Below are positions 36,185 through 43,632 of a stretch of DNA of 64,000 nt, piece by piece. A program made the translations under genes and the position numbers. The notes below the pieces were generated by a model that saw nothing but the letters and a program-made list of their open reading frames with translations, did not search any database and was not told the origin of the DNA. Source of the stretch: DATFVA01 sp963839165 (GTDB lineage Bacteria; Bacteroidota; Ignavibacteria; Ignavibacteriales; Ignavibacteriaceae); assembly GCA_963839165.1 (NCBI GenBank), contig CAWIUG010000006.1, positions 186,001-250,000 on the forward strand, in the 5' to 3' direction. How positions within the stretch are numbered: position 1 is the stretch's first letter; each line of letters begins with the position of its first letter.

Positions 36185-37558
36185 ATGTACAAAAAACTAA
36201 CTATTCTTCTTATAGTATTATTTTTGGCAGTCAGCGGCTATACTCAGGCACAGACAGCTTACGCTTTTAACGGCGGCCCGTTCTCTTACGGAACCATTGA
36301 TCTGGGAACCGGAGCCTTTACATCAATGGGATTTATTCCACAGGGAAGTTCATATTACCCGGTTTCAGGAGATAATTTCGGAGTTGATGAACAGTATGCA
36401 ATAATGGCTGATTTCAATTTATCGGGGTTCTATCTATGGCATATTAATTTTTCTTCCTTAACCTCCGATAGTGTTGCGCAGGTTAGTCCCCTGGCTGCAG
36501 GTCAAACCATGGTTAAAGCAATGTCTTATAATGATTTTTCGGATACCTGGTATGTAATAAGCGGAGATGACTTTGCCAGTGCGGCCTACCTTTATACAAT
36601 GGATATCAGTACCGGTGTTCTTACTGAAGTAGGTCAGATTCAAAATGCAAACTCGCCGGTAACTCTGGCAATTGATTGCGGCGGAAATGCTTATATCGTT
36701 AATGTTGAAGGCTTAATGACAACTACAGCTGTATTGTATTCGCTGGATCTTTCTACTGCAGCAGCAACCCTTATAGGCACAAACCTTGGCTTCGATAATG
36801 TGACCTTCGGAAGCCAGGACATGGATTATGATCCTGCTAATGGTAACCTTTATTGGTCAGCTTACTGGTCATCCGGATTCTTTGATGAAGGAGGTTCTTT
36901 CCGTGTTATCGATCCCGCTGCCGGAACTTCAACGGAAATCGGTACGTTTGGTTCGTTCGAGACAGTTACAGGTTTCAGTATCAACGCAAACTGTCCTGTT
37001 CCTGTTGAACTTAGCTCGTTTACGGGTTCGGTAAACGGTACTTCTGTTAACCTTAGCTGGACCACAGCTACTGAAACTAATAACCAGGGTTTCTCTGTCG
37101 AAAGAATGTCTTCTAATTCTTCCTGGAAGCAGATTGGTTTTGTCCCCGGTTTCGGAACTACCACTAAAGAACATTCCTATTCTTTTAGTGATAATAATCC
37201 CGGTACGGGCTCTTATTCATACAGACTTTTACAGCAGGATTTCGATGGTTCTTCTGTCTATTCTGAGGTTGTCAATGTTGATGTTGCTCAACCAGCAGTT
37301 TTCAGTCTGAACCAGAACTATCCTAATCCTTTTAATCCGTCTACTAAAATAAGTTACTCTGTTCCTGAGCAGTCATTTGTGAGCATCAAGATCTACAGCA
37401 TCTCCGGCGAAGAAGTCGCTTCTCTTATCAACGGTATACAGTCCGTCGGTCTGCATCAGCTCATCTTTAATGCAAAGAACCTCTCAAGCGGTATATATAT
37501 CGCCAGAATGACTGCTGGCAGCTTCAGTTCTATTATTAAGATGAATCTGCTTAAGTAG
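36185..37558 (+). CDS. T9SS-secreted propeller-like protein
   Basis: A 457-residue exported protein: signal peptide (to about 22), a beta-rich region of repeated segments linking Asp/Gly turns (GTIDLGTGAFTSMG, TMDISTGVLTEVG, SLDLSTAAATLIG), then the same VELSSFTGS module and a sorting domain (NYPNPFNPSTKISYSVP). The repeats suggest a beta-propeller of unknown ligand. It follows the two HAF paralogues after 36 bases and ends at a strong terminator, so the three form one transcription unit, possibly under the upstream hybrid regulator. Confidence 0.85.
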   Translation: MYKKLTILLIVLFLAVSGYTQAQTAYAFNGGPFSYGTIDLGTGAFTSMGFIPQGSSYYPVSGDNFGVDEQYAIMADFNLSGFYLWHINFSSLTSDSVAQVSPLAAGQTMVKAMSYNDFSDTWYVISGDDFASAAYLYTMDISTGVLTEVGQIQNANSPVTLAIDCGGNAYIVNVEGLMTTTAVLYSLDLSTAAATLIGTNLGFDNVTFGSQDMDYDPANGNLYWSAYWSSGFFDEGGSFRVIDPAAGTSTEIGTFGSFETVTGFSINANCPVPVELSSFTGSVNGTSVNLSWTTATETNNQGFSVERMSSNSSWKQIGFVPGFGTTTKEHSYSFSDNNPGTGSYSYRLLQQDFDGSSVYSEVVNVDVAQPAVFSLNQNYPNPFNPSTKISYSVPEQSFVSIKIYSISGEEVASLINGIQSVGLHQLIFNAKNLSSGIYIARMTAGSFSSIIKMNLLK

Positions 37559-37580
37559 GAAGAATCAGTAACCTACCCCG

Positions 37581-37612
37581 GGAGGCTCATATCTCTGAGC
37601 CTCCTTATTATA
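37581..37612 (+). terminator. Rho-independent terminator of the T9SS gene trio
   Basis: GGAGGCTCA (37581-37589) pairs perfectly with TGAGCCTCC (37596-37604) around a 6-base loop, followed by TTATTATA. It lies 22 bases past the stop at 37558. Confidence 0.82.
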
Positions 37613-37654
37613 GGATAAAGATTATCACGATTGGATGATATGAAATTTTTTGAT

Positions 37655-37779
37655 TTGCTGTTCGGTTGAGAGCAGGTATAAGAACCTCTGAAAGATAAGT
37701 GAAGGTCTTGAGCTGATACCTGTATGCGCCCTCGACCGTAGTGGGACAAGCCCTGTTTTTATGGGGCTTGTCTGTTTTT
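37655..37779 (+). ncRNA. Candidate structured small RNA
   Basis: Between two terminator-like hairpins lies a nested fold. CGGTTGAG (37663-37670) pairs with CTCGACCG (37731-37738), CAGGTAT (37673-37679) with ATACCTG (37716-37722), and AAGAACCT (37680-37687) with AGGTCTT (37703-37709, one bulge). A terminator with a T-run on the plus strand follows immediately, and the upstream gene already has its own terminator. It does not match the SRP RNA or tmRNA core motifs that I know. The 5' end and promoter are not defined. Confidence 0.45.
37745..37779 (+). terminator. Rho-independent terminator, plus-strand oriented
   Basis: GACAAGCCC (37745-37753) pairs with GGGCTTGTC (37764-37772), followed by TGTTTTT (37773-37779). 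The T-run favours the plus strand, where the only upstream transcript candidate is the small RNA. It lies just past the stop of the convergent helicase gene and might also serve it. Confidence 0.8.
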
Positions 37780-37786
37780 AGAAGTT

Positions 37787-39490
37787 CTATTTTCTCCGGC
37801 TCTTAAAGCTTCGTTTGTTCCTTTTCTTCTGGCTGCTGTCGAATCTCTTCTGCTCCCTTTTTGTTCCTTTGGAGGAATTTCTTCCTTCCTTCTTTTTCGA
37901 TGCAACCTCTACTCCTATTTCCCTTCCCTTGAACTTCTTCCCGGTAAAGGCCTGCAGAATTAAGTCTGTGTATTTTTTATCGGTTTCAAAGAAGGAAAAG
38001 TTATTCAGGATTTGTATATCACCCACCTCAACAGTGCCTTCCCCGGCATATTCATTTATCAGGCGCAGTAACTTCTGCGGCTGGAGATTATGACTGCTCC
38101 CCAGGTTGATAAAAAAGCGGGTAATTTTTGATCCTGATTCGTTCATTTTCCCTTTTACTGAAACAGGATTAAGGTCTGGCGTATTTTTGTAATAATCAAG
38201 GAACCTGTTGAACTCAAGTGAAACAAATTTCTTGATGAGCTCTTCCCTGTCGAGCCATTCCAGTTTTTTGTAAATGGAAGGAAGAAAAGATTCAATCTGT
38301 GAATTATCTACTCCTGCTTTCTCTATCCTGTCAACTAAATGCAGAAGCTGCTTCTCACAGATCTCTCTTCCCCCCGGTACCGGGAGGTGGACAAAGTCTT
38401 TACCTATCTGGTCTTCAATCAGCTGAAGTCTTATGTTTTCTTTCAGGTTGGATATTACTATCGATGTGCCCTTTCTTCCGGCGCGTCCTGTACGCCCGCT
38501 CCTGTGGGTATACAGATCAGATTCATCGGGAAGACTGTAGTTGATGATGTGGGTAAGATTGTCAACATCAAGTCCCCTCGCCGCAACGTCTGTTGCTACA
38601 AGCAGGGTGATTTTCCTGCTTCTGAACTTGTTCATCACAACATTTCTCTGAGCCTGTGAAAGGTCGCCATGGAGTGCCTCAGCATTGTAACCGTCCTTCA
38701 TTAAAAGATCGGCTATCTCCTGCGTTTCCCTTCGTGTTCTGCAGAAGATTATTCCGTAGATCTCAGGATAAAAGTCGGCTATTCTCTTCAGAGCAGGATA
38801 TTTATCCCGGGCATGTACCATATAGCAGATATGCGAAACGTCATCGGAGCCGGAATTCTTTCGTCCTAAGGATATCTCCAGAGGTTTACTCATATACCTG
38901 TTCGCGATTTTTTTAATGTCATCTGACATTGTGGCCGAAAATAATAATGTATTCTTCTCCACCGGCGAAGTAGCAAGAATAGATTCGAGGTCGTCGCGGA
39001 ATCCCATGCTTAACATCTCATCGGCTTCGTCAAGAACAACTGTTCTGATCCTCGAGAGATCAACTATTCTCCTTCTTAATAGATCAAGCAGCCTTCCCGG
39101 TGTGGCGGAAATGATATGTGCACCCGACTTAATATTCTTTATCTGCTTCTCCATATTTGAACCGCCGAACACTGCCGCAACCTTTAGTCCCGGAATGTAC
39201 TTTGCGTATTCAGTCAGGTCATCCGCTATCTGCAGGCATAGTTCCCTTGTGGGCGCAAGGATAAGATGCTGTGTGTATTTATGGTTAATGTTTGTTTTGT
39301 GTATAAGGGGAAGCCCGAAAGCCGCGGTTTTTCCCGTTCCTGTTTGCGCCAGGGCGATTATATCAGGTGAATCATCTTTAACCAGAACAGGTATTACTTT
39401 TTCCTGCACGGGCATCGTAGCCTCAAAACCTAAGTCTTCAACAGCGCGGAGCAGGGCTTCTTTAAGCCCGGTTTCCTTAAATGTCAGCAT
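37787..39490 (-). CDS. DEAD-box ATP-dependent RNA helicase (DeaD/CsdA-like)
   Basis: A 567-residue RNA helicase with Q motif region, Walker A AQTGTGKTAA, PTRELCLQ, TPGRLLDL, DEAD box VLDEADEM, SAT, and C-terminal helicase motifs ATDVAARGLDV and HRSGRTGRAG. A DbpA-type RNA-binding domain follows (about 455-530, VGDIQILNNFSFFETDKK), and the tail is strongly basic (KREQKRFDSSQKKRNKRS). The architecture is that of DeaD/CsdA, which helps cold adaptation and ribosome assembly. A 300-base upstream region without a gene might hold a long leader. Confidence 0.92.
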   Translation of the reverse strand: MLTFKETGLKEALLRAVEDLGFEATMPVQEKVIPVLVKDDSPDIIALAQTGTGKTAAFGLPLIHKTNINHKYTQHLILAPTRELCLQIADDLTEYAKYIPGLKVAAVFGGSNMEKQIKNIKSGAHIISATPGRLLDLLRRRIVDLSRIRTVVLDEADEMLSMGFRDDLESILATSPVEKNTLLFSATMSDDIKKIANRYMSKPLEISLGRKNSGSDDVSHICYMVHARDKYPALKRIADFYPEIYGIIFCRTRRETQEIADLLMKDGYNAEALHGDLSQAQRNVVMNKFRSRKITLLVATDVAARGLDVDNLTHIINYSLPDESDLYTHRSGRTGRAGRKGTSIVISNLKENIRLQLIEDQIGKDFVHLPVPGGREICEKQLLHLVDRIEKAGVDNSQIESFLPSIYKKLEWLDREELIKKFVSLEFNRFLDYYKNTPDLNPVSVKGKMNESGSKITRFFINLGSSHNLQPQKLLRLINEYAGEGTVEVGDIQILNNFSFFETDKKYTDLILQAFTGKKFKGREIGVEVASKKKEGRNSSKGTKREQKRFDSSQKKRNKRSFKSRRK

Positions 39491-39792
39491 TTATTTCTTT
39501 CTTTTTCATTAAAATATTTTGTTACAATAACAGAAGGTCACTTTCTATCAGTCGTAGATACAAACTCTGAGTACCGGAAACTTTTTCAGAGAAGTAATTC
39601 AGGCAAGAATGTAATGAGATTCAGGCTGGCTTAATCCTCTCCCGCAACGGAAAAGAAAAATGATCGATTGTAATTACATTGCAAAATTACAAAAATGTTC
39701 TCTAATTTCCTTTATAATTATTAGTACCCGCAGAAAACCGGGCATCTGGCAGACGACATCTTTTCCGGTTGAAATACGTGGGAAGTGAACTC
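39491..39792. other. Gene-free spacer between helicase and desaturase genes
   Basis: About 300 bases containing the likely promoter and leader of the helicase (minus strand) and the 3' end of the desaturase transcript. A TGTAATTACA palindrome lies at 39668-39677, and AACCGG/CCGGTT arms (39736-39771) could form a loose hairpin downstream of the desaturase. No gene seen. Confidence 0.4.
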
Positions 39793-40827
39793 TTACCTGC
39801 TTAACGACTGCAGGTAACGCCTCCGCGATTGCCTGAAACTAACCAGTTTTTTCTGTTTTTCATCCCAAAGACTCAGCAGCATGCTCTTGAAGCTCGTGCG
39901 CAGGGTGAGTACTGTGGCCGTGTCCTGCAGCTGGGGATTCTCTTTCTGGCATTTCTCAAGAAGGTAGTTTGGTATCCTTGGACTCAGGTGATGTATATGA
40001 TGAAAACCTATGTTCCCTGTGAACCACTGCAGTACTTTCGGAAGCTTGTAATATGAACTTCCCTGCAGAGCCGCTTTTGAGAAGTCCCAGCTCTCGGCAT
40101 CCGCCCAGTAGGTATTCTCAAACTGATGCTGCACATAAAAGAGCCATGCTCCTGTTGAAGAGGTGATCACCGAGATGGGCAGCTGGATTAAAAGAAAGGC
40201 TTTAAGTCCAACCAGCCAGATCAGAGAGGCGATCAGGAGTCCTATTACCAGACTGGTCATATAAACACCGAACTGGTAATTCTTCATAGCCTTATCCCTC
40301 GGCGAAGGAAATCTGTAGATTATTAAAAACAGAATTGTGGGGAATACAATAAAAAGAATAAGGGGATTCCTGTAAAGCCTGTATTTAAGCTTGCCCCAGC
40401 GCGAAAGACTTAAATATTCGCTTACTGTCATAGTGTATATATCACCAATGCCCCTCTGTTTGAGATTGCCTGCACTCTTATGATGAATGGCATGTTTCTT
40501 CCGCCAGTAATGGTAAGGGGTAAAAGTGAAGATACTGCAGAACACTCCGCATAGATCATTCGCGCGCTGCGACTTAAAAAATGATCCGTGCCCGCAGTCG
40601 TGCTGAAATATAAATAGCCTTATTGAGAATCCTGCGGCCGGAAATGCCAGCATCAGCGTAATCCAGTAACTGTAATCGAGCGCGTACAGCATCAGCAGCC
40701 ATATTAAAACAAAAGGAATAAAAGTATTGGATAACTGCCATATACTTTTCCGGGTTTGGGATTTCTGATACCTGGAAACGAGGTTTTTCCAGACATGAGG
40801 ATTGGTCAAAGAATCAGGGGCATTCAT
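39793..40827 (-). CDS. Membrane fatty acid desaturase
   Basis: A 344-residue di-iron membrane desaturase. The three histidine boxes are HDCGH (76-80), HAIHH (112-116) and HHIHH (about 272-276), set among four main hydrophobic stretches. It introduces a double bond into acyl chains of membrane lipids or acyl-CoA using O2, which implies at least occasional exposure to oxygen. The regiospecificity cannot be read. It is divergent from the TrpB2-like gene. Confidence 0.88.
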   Translation of the reverse strand: MNAPDSLTNPHVWKNLVSRYQKSQTRKSIWQLSNTFIPFVLIWLLMLYALDYSYWITLMLAFPAAGFSIRLFIFQHDCGHGSFFKSQRANDLCGVFCSIFTFTPYHYWRKKHAIHHKSAGNLKQRGIGDIYTMTVSEYLSLSRWGKLKYRLYRNPLILFIVFPTILFLIIYRFPSPRDKAMKNYQFGVYMTSLVIGLLIASLIWLVGLKAFLLIQLPISVITSSTGAWLFYVQHQFENTYWADAESWDFSKAALQGSSYYKLPKVLQWFTGNIGFHHIHHLSPRIPNYLLEKCQKENPQLQDTATVLTLRTSFKSMLLSLWDEKQKKLVSFRQSRRRYLQSLSR

Positions 40828-40971
40828 TAATTAAAATAATCTCCGGGGTAAATGATAAAAACTCTTACGCATGATACGAAATTTACAGACATATTTTTGT
40901 GTCAAAAATAATGATGGTAATTACGGGTACCGGGAATATATATTCGAAAGCAAAATTTCAGTCGGATGGTG

Positions 40972-41000
40972 TTGACAACTACAGTATTATAAAATATATT
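40972..41000 (+). promoter_or_regulatory. Consensus-like sigma-70 promoter
   Basis: TTGACA (40972-40977), a 17-base spacer and TATATT (40995-41000) match the classical housekeeping sigma-70 consensus. It points towards the TrpB2-like gene, leaving a leader of about 180 bases. The 359-base spacer (40828-41186) is otherwise AT-rich without a gene. In many Bacteroidota the consensus differs (TTTG/TAnnTTTG), so the match could be fortuitous in AT-rich DNA. Confidence 0.5.
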
Positions 41001-41186
41001 GTGTTCTGACTTAATAAAATAATAACCTTGTATAACTCAGTATTCATATATAGTACATTCTCTCAATCACGCACCCCTTACTGGCGCTGGCGCCGCTAAT
41101 ATATTTCCACATACTTACGTCCGTACGTAATTAATATCTCTTAAACCAAATATTTCAATTAATTTATTATTCATAGGAGCAATACC

Positions 41187-42555
41187 ATGAACTTCTTCCA
41201 GAAAGATTCTGTTAGATGAATCAGATATGCCTGAAAATTATTATAATATTCAGGCTGATATGCCCAACCCCCTTCTCCCGCCTCTTCATCCGGCAACTAA
41301 AAAACCTGTGGGTCCCGATGACCTCGCGCCTTTGTTCCCTATGGAACTGATTAAGCAGGAAGTTTCAAAGGAAAGATATATCGAAATTCCCGATGAAGTA
41401 AGGAAGATATATAAGTCTTACAGACCGACACCCCTGTACCGGGCTCTCAATCTTGAGAAGCTTCTTGATACCCCGGCACGGATTTATTATAAGTATGAAG
41501 GGGTGAGTCCTTCCGGTTCCCACAAACCTAATACCGCTATTGCACAGGCCTTCTATAATAAGCAGGAAGGTGTTAAGAAACTTGTTACCGAAACCGGGGC
41601 AGGTCAGTGGGGAAGCGCGCTCAGCTTTGCGTGCAATCAGTTCGGACTGGCATGCGAAGTGTACATGGTAAGGATAAGCTATGATCAGAAACCATACAGA
41701 AAGATAATGATGAATACCTTCGGCGCTGAGGTATTTTCTTCTCCCAGCAATAGAACTAATTCGGGCAGAAGGATTCTTTCTGAAAATCCTGATTCGCCCG
41801 GGAGCCTTGGTATAGCTATCTCGGAAGCGATCGAACGTGCGGCTTCTACCGAAGGAGCAAAGTATTCGCTGGGCAGCGTGCTTAACCACGTCCTGATGCA
41901 TCAGACGGTAATAGGACAGGAAGCCGTGAAGCAGCTGGAAATGACGGGCGACTTCCCCGACATGATTATCGCTCCTTTTGGAGGAGGCTCGAACTTTGCG
42001 GGCATAGCGTTCCCTTTCCTCAGGTATAACCTTCAGGAAGGTAAAAATGTAAGGTGCATCGCTGTTGAACCGGCAAGTTGTCCCAAGCTTACTAAGGGTG
42101 AGTTCCGGTATGATTTCGGCGATACGGCAGGACTAACGCCGCTTATACCTATGTATACGCTGGGACATACGTTCGTGCCCGCTCCTATACACGCCGGGGG
42201 ACTCAGATATCACGGGGCCGGGGCAGTAATTAGTCAGCTTCTTAAAGATAAGCTCATTGAAGCCGTTGCATTGCAGCAGATCGAATGCTTCGAGGCTGGA
42301 ATTATGTTCGCTAAGACAGAAGGAATTATCCCCGCTCCCGAGGCAACCCATGGTATAGCGCAGGTAGTACGTGAAGCTCTCAGGGCTAAGGAGGAAGGAA
42401 CAAAGAAAACAATATTGTTTAATCTAAGCGGACATGGGTATTTCGATATGAGCGCCTATGAAGCCTACTTTGCGGGAAAACTTGTCGATCATCAATTAAC
42501 AGATGAAGAACTGTATTCGGATTTAAGGAAACTTGATACACCAGAAGCGGCATAG
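41187..42555 (+). CDS. TrpB2-type PLP-dependent tryptophan synthase beta-like enzyme, N-terminal frameshift
   Basis: A PLP enzyme of the TrpB2 (TrpB-like) family, about 455 residues. The PLP lysine is in SGSHKPNTA, glycine-rich phosphate loop in GGGSNFAG and the N-terminus has the TrpB2 hallmark YYNIQADMP. The open frame begins only at 41227, yet a strong ribosome site (AGGAG) precedes an ATG at 41187. Reading from there and dropping one A at 41202-41204 gives MNFFQKILLDESDMPENYY, which matches the usual TrpB2 N-terminus. TrpB2 condenses indole or related substrates with serine; no trpA lies nearby. A sigma-70-like promoter lies upstream and a terminator downstream. Confidence 0.88.
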
Positions 42556-42581
42556 CTGCTTCTCAGTAACCTCCTGGCCCC

Positions 42582-42645
42582 GGTACCGGGTTATATCTTC
42601 TGCGCTGTGAACTTCGGCCGCAGCTGATTTTCCCGGTACCTTTTT
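42582..42645 (+). terminator. Compound hairpin terminator after the TrpB2-like gene
   Basis: GGTACCGGG (42582-42590) pairs with CCCGGTACC (42632-42640), enclosing an inner CTGCG/CGCAG stem (42600-42604 with 42619-42623), and is followed by TTTTT (42641-42645). Confidence 0.68.
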
Positions 42646-42686
42646 AATCCGTACTTCACCGCAATCCATAAGTTCAATTCACTTTA

Positions 42687-42767
42687 GATCCTCGCTAGAG
42701 GTTCAATGTTTGTAACATAGCAGATAACACTCCCACAGAACCTCGGAGAGGTTCAACGTTTTCAACC
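42687..42767 (+). repeat. Two copies of the dispersed hairpin repeat
   Basis: Copy 1 stem GATCCTC-GCTA-GAGGTTC (42687-42704) with tail AATGTTTGTAAC (42705-42716). Copy 2 stem GAACCTC-GGA-GAGGTTC (42738-42754) with tail AACGTTTTCAACC (42755-42767). They lie in a 441-base spacer (42556-42996) that otherwise holds only the terminator and an AT-rich promoter-like region before the lipoprotein gene. Confidence 0.78.
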
Positions 42768-42996
42768 CTATGATTGCCTCCCCATCCCCGATCCTCATTT
42801 ATTATATTCTGATTTGATGAAATTTTTTATTTATTTATATTTTATCTGATCATTTATAGATTTATTGAGTCCAATTACTGAAAGATTCAATTGATCAGAA
42901 CAGCCAGCAGAATATTAACGGAGTCTTCCCCCGGTGTGAACCTTTCTTTACACATCAGGAGCAATCCCGCCGTACTTATTAAACAGAGGAGAAATA

Positions 42997-43548
42997 ATGA
43001 AAGCAGCATCGGCCCTATTCGTCTTATCTTTAACACTAAGTTTTCTTTTCAGTTCCTGCAAGAAGGAAGAATCAACTACTTCCGTACCTCCAGCACGGGT
43101 GTGCGATCAGGCCTGCCAGGATGAACATACTGCGTATGGAATGATCGACGTTTTCTGGTTTATCTGGAATCAGAATATAGCAGGACAGCCGGCAGGTGAA
43201 AAAGACTTCATAGTTAACGGACCTCAGGGAGGGGAAATTCATATAACCGGTAACACTGCGGTTTCTGCCTCAACCGGCATAAATACAATGCATCTTGTCC
43301 TCGATTTCAGCAACGGTAAAGGCATAGAAGAAACCTACAACCTGATATTTAACGGATCACTCGCCGTCGACGGAACTTTTTCTGACACGCATAAAGCACT
43401 TACATTTTCAAGCGGACAGTTTGATTATAGCGGCACCGTGGGTAAAGATGACTGGGTAACACAAGTGGACGGAAGTTGTACACTTACAATCAATCAGACG
43501 GTTTCATCAGTTACCGGTACGATCTGCGGAAGAACTTTCAGCTATTAA
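42997..43548 (+). CDS. Lipoprotein of unknown function
   Basis: A 183-residue protein with a lipobox (LFSSC) after a hydrophobic signal, so it is anchored by lipid to the membrane. The mature part starts with a charged CKKEE stretch and is beta-rich (repeated strands such as EIHITGNTAVSAS and FDYSGTVGKDDW) with four further Cys that could form disulfides. No family recognised. AGAGGAGA lies just before the start. It may be co-transcribed with the DUF3160 gene 84 bases downstream. Confidence 0.78.
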   Translation: MKAASALFVLSLTLSFLFSSCKKEESTTSVPPARVCDQACQDEHTAYGMIDVFWFIWNQNIAGQPAGEKDFIVNGPQGGEIHITGNTAVSASTGINTMHLVLDFSNGKGIEETYNLIFNGSLAVDGTFSDTHKALTFSSGQFDYSGTVGKDDWVTQVDGSCTLTINQTVSSVTGTICGRTFSY

Positions 43549-43632
43549 CAGAGGTATAGATCTTCCGATTGATAATCTTCAGGGTATTAGTTACTTTATT
43601 TCATATCTGTTTAACTATTTCCGGGGATCATT

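Noticed and set aside
28662..37558. A polysaccharide utilisation locus around the hybrid regulator
   Set aside because: No SusC/SusD pair or glycoside hydrolase lies next to it; the TonB receptor at 60.8 kb is far away and has no SusD partner.
37655..37740. Signal recognition particle RNA or tmRNA
   Set aside because: The SRP tetraloop/asymmetric loop core and the tmRNA tRNA-like ends are absent on both strands.
38916..39512. 198-codon plus-strand ORF opposite the helicase gene
   Set aside because: Shadow of the DEAD-box gene, low-complexity Ser/Arg-rich product.
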